Positions 32,511 to 45,669 of a DNA stretch of 64,000 bases are shown in pieces. The notes under the pieces were generated by a model that saw only the letters and a program-made list of their open reading frames with translations, did not search any database and was not told the origin of the DNA. Source of the stretch: Manis javanica (taxonomy: Eukaryota > Chordata > Mammalia > Pholidota > Manidae). Positions within the stretch are counted from its first letter, which is position 1. Each line of letters begins with the position of its first letter. The stretch spans positions 139,181,213-139,245,212 of the forward strand of contig NC_133174.1 of the NCBI RefSeq assembly GCF_040802235.1. The letters are read 5' to 3'. A program made the translations under genes and the position numbers.

Positions 32511-33865
32511 AGTCATCATTGTGGTTATTATAAAAAAGATCTTCACTGGGCTGAGCAATGCTTAATAAAGAATTCCTGGTGCTGCTGCAATTGAACATTT
32601 GTCTTATAAAAAAATATTATAGTTAGAAAAAGAAATTGGGTGACTTTCCTCGTGAAGTAAAGGCAGCCCAGCAGTTACCCGTAGGGGACCTGGGGGAGGA
32701 GTCCCACCTGCGTACGCTGTCTCCCCTTCACCCCTCCTTCGGACATCTCTCTTTTCAGCCTTTGCTCCTCTGTCCTTTCTGTCATCTCACAGCGCACCTC
32801 CAGGAGTCCGCAGCTGAAGTCCTGAGGCCCCTGTCCTGAGGTCGCAGAGCCATGCACTCCCCTCTCAGCAACAGAGGGCAGACGACCCTACTTTGTGGCA
32901 GAGCTGGGACAAGGACCAAGGATCCTTGCAGGCGGGGCCTCCCCGCCGAACCGCCCTGGCTCCCCGGCAGGGTTCGTGTGAACAAAGCCGTCCATGCCGT
33001 CAGCGAGAGAATGCACGATCCCCAAAACATAACCGCTGCCGTGTCCCCTCAATCTATGGTGAAGATGACTTGGATTTGGGTTTCATCCCATCCCGTGGCC
33101 AGACTCTCATCGTTGTGCAAATGCATGACGGGTGCCCTCATATTGGCTTCCTGGAGTCACGTCTAGCTAAACACGTGGGCACATTCCTTAGGAGTGCTTC
33201 TGCGTGCAAGGAGCCCTCTGGAAAGTAACCCAACAGCAAACAAGGTTGTACCACACACCTAGTATCCGGGTAATGGCAGGAGAGGGACACACGAGGGGTG
33301 GGGGCGGGCTTGGGGCATGGAGACCAGGCCTGGCGTGGAGGGAATGAGGTACATGTGTACCGTTTCTGCAGAACAATATATGCCGAAGCCCAGAATCCAG
33401 TGCTGAAAAGGGAAGGTGCCAGAGAGGGCCGAATCAGGAAGCGGGAGGCCAGAAACCCGAGGGAGCAGAAGCCAAACTACCCCGCCACAGGGAGGAAACT
33501 GGGCTCTGGGATGGAGGCAGGCCGCCAAGGGGCGGGGGGGCTGGAGCCGAGTGTCTGGGGCAGCTGATTGGAAAGGGCCAACGCAGGTGGTCCCCAGGCC
33601 AGCACGTCTTGGGCAGTGAGAAGAGGTTTTATGGGGAGGAAATGGCACTAAAGACAAGCGCGTTGTGATCTGCAGAGGGACGAGATCTGGAGGCAAGCAG
33701 AGCTCAAGGGGCGCGTGCCAAGCGCAGCAGAGGCGCGGGGCCACCCGAGCACACGTCGGCACTGGGGGCCACCATGGGTCTGAGTTTCCCCTTTTCCCCT
33801 AGATTCATTATCATGCTCTTTCACTACACTTCTTTTCTTTGTTTACTAAATTCTCTCCTTTGCTT
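32511..33865. other. Unassigned, GC-rich from about 32700
   Basis: Several medium open frames on both strands (the longest is 167 codons, minus, 33259-33762). All sit in GC-rich DNA where stops are rare, overlap each other and carry no domain. No repeat is recognised. A gene is not excluded but not supported. Confidence 0.35.
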
Positions 33866-33866
33866 A

Positions 33867-33948
<82 letters not shown>
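33866..33948. repeat. Compound (CT)n(CA)n microsatellite
   Basis: A CT run (33866-33900, one interruption) passes directly into an uninterrupted CA run (33901-33948). The Leu/Ser and Thr/His frames across it are artefacts. Confidence 0.97.
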
Positions 33949-33950
<2 letters not shown>

Positions 33951-34595
33951 TTTAAAGCAATGCTCTCTGCAGAGAGGCCCAGGAGGGAGAGCCTCCCAGC
34001 CAGTGTTGCTAGGCAACACAGTATCCCACGGCTCGCCTCACATTTTCTGTCTGCTTCTTCAGAGCTCTGCTGCTCAGACTCTGTACGACAGCTCACACGG
34101 AGCAGATCTGAGTAAAGAAAGGGCCCAGCTCATTCACTTATATTCGGCCAAACGTGTCTGCTTTGCTATGAGATATCTATGTTGCTGTAAATACAGCAGG
34201 AAAAAAGCTAAGAAATAAGAATAACAAGATGACATGCATTTTTACAAACAGCTCTCCAGAGCAGGGTTTTCTTGTATCCATTGAAATCCCAGAGAGAGGC
34301 TATAGGCACTGGAAGATCCTTTGAAATGTCACGCAAAATGAAATATTTACACTTATTTCCACTTTTGCTGTTGTCAGGACTTACAGCTTGTACTGAATTC
34401 TCAAAGGGAGAAAGGCTTTCCAAGAAGTTCTTAAATTTATTTCCAAATCTTATCAAGTTGTCTGTGATGAATGTTTTCCCCAGCCACCCCCAGACTCAAG
34501 TTTCCTACTTCTTCACCCTGCTTTGACTTGCCTGCGCTGCTTTGAGAGGCCCCCTTGCCCTCTGGCTACCAGATAGGCTCCACCCATGGGAGGCA
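33949..34595. other. Unassigned stretch
   Basis: No recognised repeat or convincing open frame. Confidence 0.35.
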
Positions 34596-34597
34596 TT

Positions 34598-34798
34598 AAC
34601 AGACCCATAACAAGTAAAGAGATTGAATCGGTAATCAAAAACATTCTGACAAAGAAACTCCCAGAACCAACTGGCTTGACTGGGTAATTTTACCAAACAT
34701 TTAAAGAATTAAAATCGATACTTCTTAAGCTCTTCCAAACATTATAAAAGTAGGAAGTGTTTCCTACCTCATTCTATGAGGTCAACCTTACCCAGAAG
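34598..34798 (+). mobile_element. LINE-1 ORF2 fragment (sense)
   Basis: 'taattttaccaaacatttaa' (34685), 'cttcttaagctcttccaaac' and 'ttcctacctcattctatgag' are the linker/RT-start blocks of LINE-1 ORF2 and mirror the antisense copy at 24430-24640. About 200 bases only. Confidence 0.8.
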
Positions 34799-37515
34799 TA
34801 GGGATCGTAAGGGGCTCCAGCAATCAACATTCCCAGCTTAAACTCTGAACATACCTCAGTAGATAGGTTCTTTATTGAACCCTACTCAAGTTATCCAGTT
34901 TGAAAGAGTTACACATTTCCTGTAGGATGCTAACTAATAAATGAGGTCATAAAAAATTAACAGGTAGAGGAAAAAGATAAGTATTCGTAAGTTATCTGCT
35001 AATAACAAGTATTTGAGTAGGTGTGGCCAGGAGTTTATGAGGGTCCTGGGCTGCTGCGTTGTGCCCATCGTTCCTGATGGACAGTCGATCAGTTGAGCAG
35101 TGACTCCTTGGCACACGGCTTTCTGGTGTTGGCCACTAATGGAGCTTTCTTCCATGAAGCTTGATGTTCCTTTCCTTCTGACTCTACTCCTTTCCCTGCA
35201 TTCTCTCCTGTCTTTCCTCTCCAGTCTGAAGAATCTGGGGCAGGAGAAGAAAAGTAGGATACGAATGCCTCCAGATCTTCTCTGTTTTACACCTGAAACT
35301 CTGGATTTTGAAAAACTCAAGAGCCAAGATTTTGACACCTTTTTTCTCTGGTTATATTCTGACAATTTACCCTCAAGCCATGGATGACTCATGTCTAACA
35401 TCTTAGCTGACGAGTGAGACGGTCCCAGGTAAAATTCAATGAAGTACAGAAGAGAAAAATGCGTAGGTTAATGTCCCAATACCTTATCTTGTCATGACTA
35501 TTTTATCCTGGCTATAGATGGCTTGAGCATCCAGAGACATTTAGGTTTAGAAGTTCTCCACCTGCATTTTTTTCTGAACTGGGAGCCTTTTTTGAGTGAT
35601 ACTGTGTGGGATGAATAATATTTTTTAAAAAACGCAGGGAAGACAAGGAATTTCTGAATTCTTCATACGTGTAAGAAGGTCCCATTTGTAGTTAAGGACT
35701 CCGTTTGGGAAGTTCTCAGCAATCCATTAGACAAAATGACATGACTTCCAAATCTCACCTTTCTGCATCAACTGCATATTTTCACGTTGTCTTTTCCTGT
35801 TTTCACATCTAACTGGGCATTCTGTAGATATTGCAACAGACCATGAAGCTTGATAGTCATGTTTATCTGCTGTGAAGAGCCTGAGCCTTCCAATGAATAG
35901 CAATGGAAAAGACCAACATATTGTCCTGACAGACAATGATGAGCTGGTTCATGAAGTCTCTTGGGATCTTGCTGGGAAAGGTTGGGGAATTGCAGCATGG
36001 CACTGTATGCAAAGAATCCATGTCTTAGGAGGAAAGCTGTCTTCCATTTATTGCCTTTGTACACCCAGACTTGAGTATAGGCTCCCTGGAGGTTTTACTT
36101 TCTGAACCACCAGGCCTATCAAAAATGTTTGAACAATCATGGATGAGAGGAAGCACTTACCAATTTCTTACAGTGTATTGGCTGAGTATAGTAATCAGTA
36201 CAAAAGGATTCTTGTCAGTTTTCATTATTTTCTTTGTGCAACATGCTGGCTAGTGATGTATATATTTGTGTAGAGGGTGGGAACACAGGCAGACTGAATG
36301 AATACATCAGTTCCCTGTGAAATTACTTACATCACACACAGATGATGGAGTCATGTGAGTCCTCTACAAAGCCGATTCTGGGTCAGAGAGATAGGAGTGC
36401 AAGAGGGGAGCATCTGTGAATAAAGGGGGATGAAGCATGACTGTGCTGGAAGGACCTCAGATCTTAGTGCATAGCTGACAGTGTCAGCCAATCTAACAGA
36501 TCTCTGGAGCAAAGATTTCCCATTAGAGGAATTCTGTGTTGGGCAGAAATGGACAGGCCCTTGCTAGTCATAGGCTAGGGCCTGCCCAGGGACTGTGTGG
36601 TCTTCTTTCAAAAAGTGAGATGGACCATGAAAGTGCTAATAGCTGGAGGCTGTCAGACCACTACACTCTTTGCAGCTTAACAACAAGTTCTTGACTGGAA
36701 GAGACACCTGAATGGTACACCTCCATATCTGCCACAATGACTCGCTGAGTTTTGTGGTAGAAGCTTTTTAGCTCTTTTATTCTGTCATTCATCTCATTTC
36801 ACAAACACTGGACCCTGCGGCCACAGAGTGGCATGAATAACATACATAGAACGACAGTTTCCAAGAGTCCTAAAAACCAAAGGGCATGTAGGGCTCTGAA
36901 TATCTTTGGAAAGAGCACTCCAAATCTTAGCAGTGTGGCACATCCAGAGGTGAACACCGCTAAACCTCACCCATAGCCACCAAGAGGTACTTTGTCACAG
37001 ACTAACATCTGTCCTGTAAACCTGCCATTCACAGAACTGGCTGGGACCTTAGGGACAGTCAAGGCCGGTAGAGATAATTTCTTCTCAAGCAGTCGAATTC
37101 GCAATGGATATAAATGTTTCCATGAAGGCTTTCATCTTAACCATCTGTTCATGGCACACTAAGTCCTTGGGGCTCTCTGCTCAGAGAAAAATCTTCATAA
37201 TAACCTGGTTCCTTGGAAGACCATCTCTCCATCTCTCAGAGGCTTTGCTTCTATTTATTTGATTCCACAGTTATCAGCCTCTATGGTACATACCTGAAAC
37301 AAAGGCCCTTCCAGGGAAACCTCCCTATGCCCATCCCCTACCCCCAACTTAATCTGACTAGTGTCCATTAAGCTTCTCTAATTCTAGGGTATGGCTATTT
37401 GTGCAGACTCATTCCTCATAGTCTAATTGACTCATAGGCTGCCACTGAAGAATTTGATCAATTCATTCCATTTCGTGTATGAAGAATGGAAAAAACACCA
37501 GAAAAATATTATTGA
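34799..37515. other. Long unassigned stretch
   Basis: A 2.7 kb interval with short open frames only (for example 34934-35401 minus, 155 codons, no domain). I recognise no repeat with confidence; old diverged elements may be hidden. Confidence 0.35.
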
Positions 37516-37519
37516 TGAT

Positions 37520-37720
37520 ACCTAATAATTATTGAACACTCATTATTTTCCAGATACTATGCATGTATGGTACATACAATTGTCTTTGTTTTACATATGA
37601 GAAACTGGATCGATAAAAGATTAAATAATTTGCCCTAATTCATATCAGCTAGTAAAAGGTGGAGCTGATATTCCAACCTGGGAGAACCCATGCTCTTGAA
37701 ACCCATCCATGGATGCAGAG
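37520..37720 (-). mobile_element. MIR SINE (antisense)
   Basis: Runs 'attattgaacactcattatt', 'agatactatgcatgtatggt', 'ttttacatatgagaaactgg', 'cagctagtaaaaggtggagc' and 'attccaacctgggagaa', the whole antisense MIR order. Confidence 0.85.
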
Positions 37721-39428
37721 TCTGTAGCTCATCTCAGCCATATGGGGGGCATTTCCCTGTCAGAAGATTCAGGAAATAGTAAAAGACAAAGAGTAAACAA
37801 TTTACATGGAAGTCATTAGACTTAGATGCTCAATTCAGAATCTTTTGGAGCAGAAAGATATTTGGGCAGCCATAGAAATGGAGATGGAAGTGACAACCAA
37901 GCAAACTAGTTAGAGACTAACATGGTAGGGTAGGTACAAGTAAAAGCATGTCTGTGGAAGGCACAAGGGCATTCACTACAAGTCATGCTCTGGTGGTCAA
38001 AGTCATTTTACTTCCTGTCTGGGCCTACAGAGAGTATCATGCCAAAGTATGGTCAGCACGTGACAAGGGTACCTAGAAGGCCTTGGTATTGGGAGCCTAG
38101 CTATGTGGAAAACTATAGCAGACCCCCAGTGCCAGCCAAGCCACAGATAAAGTCTAGGGCAGTTAACAACGATAAGGAGGGGCAAGTAGGTGCTTTAGGT
38201 CCAAGCCGGTTGGCAGGTAGGATCCAGAAACCGAAATCCAGAGTCTATAAACAACCAACATCAGCAAATAAGTTGGATGTTGATCCAAGAGAGAAGCTGT
38301 TTGGCTTCTGCTATTTATTTGTATCCTGTCTTTTGAATCAGGTATCTTTAAGCCAGCAGGTTTAATTGCAGTTAGAAGGCAAGAAATCTGCTGGTGATCC
38401 CCATCCTTGAGTTGAAAGAGAAGATTCTCTCATGCATCAGATATTGTGGGCTTCTCAGTGTGACTTGTGGTTTATTCATGTTTTACATGTACCTGCTATG
38501 ATTGTACTTATGTAGAAAACAGAAGCAAATACAGCACTTTTAAATTTTACATTAGGCAAGGAATTCAGCCACCACACCAGTGTCAACATTGGTCTTGGTT
38601 TTCAGTGAATTAATCCATCACAAGAAGGATAAAAAAATGCAATTATGAGTTTATCAAAATTGAGTAAGGTTAAGAAGTTGAGTAATAGAGCTAAGGAGAA
38701 ATATAAAATTCCCCAATGTAATTTGAGAAAATAAGGACTTCAAGGCAGAAATCAGAGGAAATAAATTTTTATGAGAAATAAATTTTGTTACATAACATGA
38801 TTTGAATGTAAATATAATAAGGCAGCGGATCAGAGTTGGGGCCGTGAGTTTTGAGAAAGCGCATGTTAAGCACTATTTAACTCAGAGGAAGCATTTAGAC
38901 TCAAGTGGAGAGACAACCTCCCTCAAACTATACTCAGACCAGAAAATAGAAGTGAACCTAGTCTCCTTAGTTGTTCTCTACCTTAGACCTGACCATCACA
39001 ACCAACAGGGATCAGATCAAGGACCTGGTCTTTGTGTTTTGCGGTCCAAGTTATACAAAGTGACAAATTCTGCTGACTTCTTGCTGAATATCTTTTTCAT
39101 CTTCTCTTCCTTGTCTTTCTCCCTCTTTTCTTTTTCTCCACTCTTTCCTACTTCAACCCTTGATTCTTTCGTAATGAACCACAGAGTAGTTAATGCATTC
39201 TATTGCAAATTGTTTTTGGCTTCCTGGTAGTAATTGCTTTTAGGATAAATTCTTTCTTTCCTAATATGTGTAGTCAGGAAATATTTTTCGAAGAAGAGTG
39301 GATTAAAGGTTGAAAAAATACCAGTCCAACAGTGTTGTGTTTTCCTTTGCTGCATTTAAGAATTATTAGTACTTGTTACGGATTATGTGTTTCTCTTACT
39401 TTGTCTAGACTTATCCCTGTCAAACTCC
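37721..39428. other. Unassigned stretch around the candidate exon
   Basis: Apart from the candidate exon, this is AT-moderate DNA without recognised repeats. A 142-codon plus frame at 38802-39230 has no domain and a pyrimidine-rich tail, and is probably fortuitous. Confidence 0.35.
38031..38365 (+). other. Candidate coding exon or pseudogene fragment, unknown family
   Basis: An acceptor-like 'cttcctgtctgggcctacag' ends at 38030. The frame opens at ATG 38039 (108 codons) and also reads open upstream to 37985. The product is basic and Pro/Trp-bearing: MPKYGQHVTRVPRRPWYWEP, then PPVPAKPQIKSRAV and RIQKPKSRVYKQPTSANKL. This composition does not look like translated repeat or random AT-rich DNA, but I recognise no family. 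The C-terminal FGFCYLFVSCLLNQ part may be intronic. It could be an exon of a spliced gene, a decayed pseudogene or chance. Confidence 0.3.
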
Positions 39429-39556
39429 ATTTTTCATTTCATTTTTACTGGGCTTTGAATTCCTTGAAGGCAAAGCCTGTATGTTATTCATCTCATTTTG
39501 CCAGTCCCTAAAGAAGGAGTAAAAACTCAACAATGTCTCTTTGAATGAATACTATC
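39429..39556 (+). mobile_element. LINE-2 3' terminus (sense), probable
   Basis: 'gaattccttgaaggcaaagc', 'tgttattcatctcattttgc' and a terminal 'tgaatgaatac' fit an L2 3' end. Confidence 0.55.
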
Positions 39557-39829
39557 TTATTCCTGCAGCACCATAGTATTTCTATCTTTGAAATGGTCAA
39601 GTCGACAACTTTCATTCGTTAGCTAATTTAAAATGTTTAGGTTTAGCTTACTACTATGCTAGGGGCTCTGCATTTATGAAGCCCTCCGTCATGAAGGAAA
39701 GTAAATAAGGAATTTATTGCATTATGATAAGATAACCGCTGGGAGTATCTAGGAACAGAATCTAGGCAAATATTGTCAGGGAATGTTTCTTGCAGGGAAT
39801 ATTTGATATGAGCATTGAACAATGTATTG

Positions 39830-40630
39830 AATTTGGTTATCCAGGTGAGACATGAGAGAAGCATGTGGAGAAGAGCATGTATAAAAGCACAAAAGTAGGA
39901 CAGAGCACAAAGGGTTCAGGAAATGGCATGGCATTCAAGATGACTGGAGGAGGATATGGAATGCAGAGACGAGGCTTAAGAGGTAGCGAGGGCCCAGATA
40001 ATTCACTGCATTATATGACGGCTTTAGGGGATTAAACTTTATTATGCATGCAGTGAAGAGTGGCATCAATTTGTAAGTTATGACTCTGGTGCCATTATGG
40101 AAGGTAGACCGAGGAAAGCTGAACTGGCTATAGAGAACTGGCTAGGAGGCTGTTGCAGTAATCCAGGCAAAAAATGGTGACTTGAACAAAGGGAGTGGCA
40201 ATGAATAGAAATGAAGAAATGAGCTCAAGAGATACTTAGAAAGTTGAGCTAAAAAGGGTAAGTTATATATGGAAGGGTGAGAGAGGTGAAGAGTCATGGA
40301 TGACTAACAAATTATGGTGCCAATAACTGAAGTGGAAGAAGGGACAGATACAGGCAGAGGAAAGATGACAACAGTTTGGAGATGAGTTTGAAGGATGTAC
40401 AGTACATCAAAATCAAGATCATACCTTTTAGGCTGTCAGGTAGGAGACACAGGAGCTCAGGAAAGAATACGGTAGATAAAGATTTGCATGTCACCAGCAT
40501 AGAGGTAATACTTGAGATAGTAACATATGAGATCAACCATGGAGTCAGAAAAGAACCTAGGAAAGAGGCCTGATAAACACTAATGTTTAAAAACAGGTAG
40601 AAGAGAGCTGCTGAAGGAGACAAGGAAGAT
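39830..40630 (+). mobile_element. Ancient interspersed repeat, family uncertain
   Basis: Contains 'ggctgttgcagtaatccagg' (40149), 'gagtcatggatgactaacaa' (40291), 'gatttgcatgtcaccagcat' (40481) and 'gagatcaaccatggagtcag', phrases I have seen recurring in mammalian genomes as one old dispersed element. I cannot name its class reliably. Confidence 0.5.
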
Positions 40631-40914
40631 CAGCTAAAGAAGCTCTCAGCTGTTAAAATCCAAGGATATAAGGTGTCTGAAATTGGAAAATGACCGTAGG
40701 CCTCTTCTGCCTTCTGTGTTCCCTTGCTGCTCTGGTTCTAGGTCCTGGAGATTGACTTCCTTTATTTCCTTGCAAGACCAGCTATGTATTTATAAGGAAA
40801 TTCTTACTGTATCCAGCAGTTTGGTTTGTGGAGCAAGAAAGTATTTCAGAACACCTAATCCACTACATTGTCAGGAAAAATCCTGTATATTTCTTTTTAA
40901 ATAAAAAAAACCCC

Positions 40915-43395
40915 AGCTGGTTGCAACTTACTAAAGGGCATTCATGAAAAACCTATAGCCAGCATCTTACTTAGTGGTGAAAGACTGACTGCTTTTCTTT
41001 AAGATCTGGAACAAAACAAGGATGTCTGCTCTCACCATTTCTGTTCAGCATTGTATTGGAGATTCTAGCCGATTCAATAGACAAAACAAAGCAAAAGCAG
41101 GAAGTAATAGGCATCCATATTGGAAAGGAAGAATGATCAAAACTGTTCTTTGCAGATGACATGCTTATCTATGGTTTCTACAAAGAATATTAGAACAAAT
41201 AAGTGAGTTTGGCAAAGTTTCAGGATACCAGATCAGTGCACAAAGCCAACTGAATTTCTGCATGCTAGCAATGAGTAATTGGACACTGGAAAGAAAAATT
41301 TCTAGCTACAATGTCACAAAAATATGAAATACTTAGGGATAAATCCAACAAAGGATAAGGATGACGTATGCAATGAAAATTAATAAACAATGTTGAGAGA
41401 AGCTAAATAAAAGGAAGTATATGTTCTGTTCATGAGATGAAAGACTCAATATTATCAAGATGTCAGTTCTTCCCAAACTGACCTATAGATTCAATGAAAT
41501 CTCAACCCAAATCCTAGCAGGCATATTGTGGAAATTAACAAGCTAATTTTAAAGTTCCCATGGAAATGAACATGACCCAGAATAGCCAAAACAATTTTGA
41601 AAACAACAAAGTTGGAGGACTTATTTTAGTTGATTTCAGGAGATAGTATTATTTAGCCACAGTAATCAAGACAATGTGGTATTGGCATTAACATAAACAA
41701 ATGGAACAGTATAGTCCAAAAATAGACCTGCATATGTACGGTCAACCGATTTTTGACTAAGATGCAAGGCAATTTGGGGGGCAAATTATGATCTTTGCTA
41801 CAAGAAATAGTGTTGGAACAACTTTGAAAAAAAAAAACATAAACAGACCCTTCCCCAAAACACAACTTTGATCCATACATTGCACCATATAAAGAAAGTC
41901 AAAATGAATCAGGCCTAGATGTAGAACCTAAAACTATGAAACTAGAAAAAATAAAAAATATAGGATAAAATCGTTGAGACCTTGGATTAAGCAAATATCC
42001 ATTTGATAAGGTACAAAATAGCATGATCTACAAAAGAAAAATTGGGTAAATTGGACTTTATCAAAACTCAACACTTTTACTCTTCAAATGACACTGTTAA
42101 GAGAAGGAAAAGACAAGTCAGAGACTTGGATTAAATATTTGTAAATCATATATCTGAGAATGGACTCGTATACAGAGTGCATAAAATATTATAATTTAAT
42201 AAGAAGACAAACAACCTGATGAATAAGATAGGCAAAAGATTCTGACACTTCACCAAAGAAGATATATTAATGGCAAATAGGTACATGCAAAGATGCTAAA
42301 TATTATTAATCATTAATGAAATGCAAATTTGAACCTCAATAAGATGTAAATAGCTATCATTAGAATGGCTAACATTCAAAGACCAAGTAACAAGGGTTGT
42401 CAAGGATGTGGAGCAACTGAGATACTCATACACTGTTTTTGGGAATGCAAGATGGTACAATCCCTTTAAAAAGTATTTTGGCATTTTCTTTAAAATTTAA
42501 ACATGCACCTACTATATGATCCAGGCATACCACTCCTAGGTATTTATCTGAGTAAAAAGGGGTATGCCCATTCAAGTACTTGTAACAAATGTCAATAGTA
42601 ACTTTATTTGTAATAGTAAAAAACTGGAAACAATCTAAATGTCCATCAAGAAGTGAATGAATAAACAAATTGTGGTATATACATAAAATGGAATACTAAG
42701 CAACAAAAGAATACTATACATGCTATAGTATGGATGAATCTCAAAGTAATTATGAATGAAAGAAAGCTAGACAAAAAGACTATATGCTGTATGATTCTAT
42801 TCATATAAAATGCAAGCTAGTCTATAGTGACATAAAGCAGATCAATTTTGGGGATTCAGGTGTCTTGCCTGAGGCTTTCAGCCCTGGGCAAATTCACTAT
42901 GGATTCATTAAGAAATGACAATGGAATGTTCTTGGGGTATAAGAGTTTATACCCAGCTTTGTTCTCATGGTGGTAGGTTGAGCACTAGAATCACGTCTGC
43001 GTCTAGCAGTCTGCAGCTCTGTAATCCTCCTAGTCTCTGCCTCTACCCAGGGCACTGGGCAGAGCTCTTTATATAGTGATTCAGTCAATAATAACTCATT
43101 GCCTGTGGGTGTGGAAGCAGTAGCTTCGCAGTAAGCCACTTATATTATCAAACAGTTTAGGGTCAGGTGAGGATCCTGGCCATAGAAACTTTCATTTTCC
43201 CCAGAGGAGGGATAAAAAGGAAGAGTTACAGGGGAATGAGGAAACTTTTGAGGGTAATGGATTTATTCACTATCTTTATTATAGTGATGATTTCACAGGT
43301 ATGTACATATGTCAAAACTTAAATATTTAAATATGTGCATTTAATTGTATGTCAGTTATACTTTAATAAAGCTTTTAACAATAATTGATTACCAA
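40915..43395 (+). mobile_element. Old LINE-1 (sense), RT to 3' end, split by an LTR
   Basis: Starts in the RT region ('ttacttagtggtgaaagact' at 40968, 'tttgcagatgacatgcttat' at 41150). It proceeds through 3' ORF2 ('atggaatactaagcaacaaa' at 42688) and ends 'gtcagttatactttaataaa' at 43370. The solo LTR 42861-43205 sits in the 3' UTR part. Frames are destroyed. Confidence 0.85.
42861..43205 (-). mobile_element. Solo LTR (family copy 1), antisense
   Basis: On the minus strand it reads ...tctatggccaggatcc..., a TATA-like 'tatataaagagctctgccca', a 'tatacccagctttgt' (reverse) region, and ends ...ctcaggcaagaca. It aligns with the copies at 46037, 53711 and 61353. It is about 345 bases and lacks the ~80-base insert of the last two. 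The flanks (tcagg / ggagg) match at three of five bases. An endogenous retrovirus LTR without internal sequence. Confidence 0.8.
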
Positions 43396-44350
43396 AAGGT
43401 ATAGATATTAAAAAAAAGACAGGGTCCCATAGGCTGCCTACTTGGAAAGAAAATTTACAAATCTGTATCAATCCTCATTTAATCTTACCTTTCTAAACTC
43501 AGGCAAACTTCTATGAATCCCCTACCATGCTTTACATATATGTTCTCATCCCAGCAATTCTGCGTCTGTGAAACGGCCTTGCATGTTTATGTATTTTCTC
43601 AGTCCCTGTGAATCTGCAATCATTTAAGATATTTTTTGGAATGCCTTTTAATTTACCTGTAGAAGAACATCAGAAAAGAGATTAAGTGAATTGCTATATA
43701 GGATGGATGCAGTCATAAACTATAGCATGTTTTATTTTGCAATGATAATATCAGAAATCCAAGTGAAACCTGGCTTAAATTATGCAGAGAAATGACTAGA
43801 GATGCATAAATTGGATGAGTCCTTTTATGAGCACTATCTTCAAATATGACCCACTCTTACTCTTAGAAGTACACCCTCATACAGTCTATTTTAATCCTCC
43901 TAATTTCATTTAAGCTGACATCATAACTGCTCTTCTCTGAGTATTATGATGGCCTTTGGCCAAAATCAATACAGTCCTGATGTCACCAGAATATCAGAAA
44001 AAGTCCCAATAGAGAAAATGGTCAAACAGCAGAGCTGTCAGAGGACTCATTGACAGTGTCCTTTCCTGCACCAAGTTTTGAGGAATCCCTGATCTCTTAT
44101 ATTACATGGGTTATTAACCTGGAGTCTGATCACCCCTGGAAAATGCAGGGAAAATTGTATATGCACATGGATTTTCTGGAAAGAAGGTTCAAATTTTTTC
44201 ATCATTTTGTTCCCTTCTTTTGTAAGCTATGCCCACGTCATACTCTTTCTTCCAAATCTAAATTATTTACAGACTAATCCTTTTATAATATAAGGAGGGA
44301 TAGAAACACAGTGAAGGAGGGGTGAGAGTTTCCTATTTGAAGACAGCTGT
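43396..44350. other. Unassigned stretch
   Basis: AT-rich, with no recognised repeat and no convincing open frame. Confidence 0.35.
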
Positions 44351-44354
44351 GATA

Positions 44355-44520
44355 CTTGACTTGAAATCAGCAGGCCTGGATCTGGTTCTGATTCTGCCAT
44401 GTACTGTGTGTGTGTGATTTTAGTTAAGTGCCCCTCCCCTCTCTTGGCCCATTTCGCTATCCCTTCAGATTAAGAGTTTGGATTAGATGGGTGCCATGAG
44501 CCATCTCTTTGGGTTCCAGT
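44355..44520 (+). mobile_element. MIR SINE (sense)
   Basis: 'gaaatcagcaggcctggatc', 'ggttctgattctgccatgta' and a TG-rich middle followed by 'ttagttaagtgcccctcccc' fit the MIR core. Confidence 0.7.
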
Positions 44521-44899
44521 TTCCTCAGGTCCTGTGTTCTAAGGAAGGATTTCACCTTTCCTCTGGTCTTTGGTGTTTCCTTTTCTGCCAAGGTTCTGCA
44601 TCAGGGTGATATATTTCTCCATATATATTGGCTTCTAGCCTCAATACCACTGCATTTCATGGCACAGACAAGGCTGTAACAATGACAAGGACTGCTGCCT
44701 TCCCCCCTGAGGACCTTTTCTCTTTCACATTCTGTGACAGAGGGTGAAACTTGGATCCCATGATGGCATGCCCTAAAGCCACATGCCAACTCTCTATATT
44801 GGATCAATTCACCACATAGCAAGTTGTGGTCACACTTGTCATAGGACAAAAAGAGCTCTTAAAAATCACCTAGTCCATCATCCTCCCTACCATTGCTCC

Positions 44900-45035
44900 A
44901 TTGTTTTCCAGATGCATGTGATGATAAGGAAGGAAGGGACTTGAACAAAGCTGCATGTGGAGTTCACAAATCAGTATTAAAACCTAGGGACTCTGACTCC
45001 TGGCTCAGTGCTATTTCTATACCACATTGTTGTCA
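44900..45035 (-). mobile_element. MIR-type SINE (antisense)
   Basis: 'gaaggaagggacttgaacaa', 'aaaacctagggactctgact' and 'cctggctcagtgctatttct' then 'ataccacattg' fit the antisense MIR end. Confidence 0.65.
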
Positions 45036-45064
45036 ATATTGTCAGGCATAATGCCATATTTTAT

Positions 45065-45205
45065 CTTGCTATTCATTCATTCTTTCATTACAAACAATCA
45101 TGAACCCCTACTATGTGCCAAACACTGTGTTGGTGCTGAGGAAAATGCCGGCAGGAGCAAGCCATCTCTGTTCTAAGGTGCTCCCAGGCTGTAGACCAAG
45201 AGTTA
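45065..45205 (-). mobile_element. LINE-2 3' terminus (antisense)
   Basis: 'attcattcattctttcatta', 'acccctactatgtgccaaac', 'actgtgttggtgctgaggaa' and a 'ggtgctcccaggctgtag' block match the reverse complement of the L2 end. Confidence 0.7.
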
Positions 45206-45499
45206 TTTTTTGTTGTACTAACTTGGGCTTTAGTGCAACAGAACAAGTTGATTATCTTCATTACCATGATCCCCACCTCCAGGCCCCTGCCACCTTCACT
45301 TAGCTAACTAAGGTCTGACTTCTGTGAAAGAGAGGCGACACAGAGTATTCAAGGCCGTTTCACTGATTCACTTGAAAACATAAGATTTCGTTGAGTACCT
45401 GCTGATTTGTTCTTAACAAAGTTGGAATTAATCATCGAAAGAGCAAGCCTAGGTTTCCACTGAGTGGTCCAGTGTGTGTTTGCTATGAAAGGTAATCCT

Positions 45500-45665
45500 G
45501 TACCAGCCATGAACATCCCTTGCATATTGTATTTAATTTTCAGAGCTGTGTAGACTAGGAGGATGAGAATTCTCATCCCCATTTTACAGAGGCTCAAAAT
45601 GTGTAGGATGTGGTAGAGCTGAAGCTCCTGATTTCTACTGCCCATGATTCTTTCTATGTATTTTC
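45500..45665 (-). mobile_element. MIR SINE (antisense), diverged
   Basis: 'ctcatccccattttacagag' (45572), 'gctcaaaatgtgtaggatgt' and 'gagctgaagctcctgatttc' match the antisense MIR core. Confidence 0.7.
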
Positions 45666-45669
45666 AGTG

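Noticed and set aside
33259..33762. 167-codon minus-strand open frame
   Set aside because: It lies in GC-rich DNA with overlapping frames on the other strand, shows no domain, and has a composition rich in Pro, Leu and Cys typical of chance frames.
33774..34115. Open frames with Leu/Ser, Thr/His or Val/Cys repeats
   Set aside because: They translate the CT/CA microsatellite.
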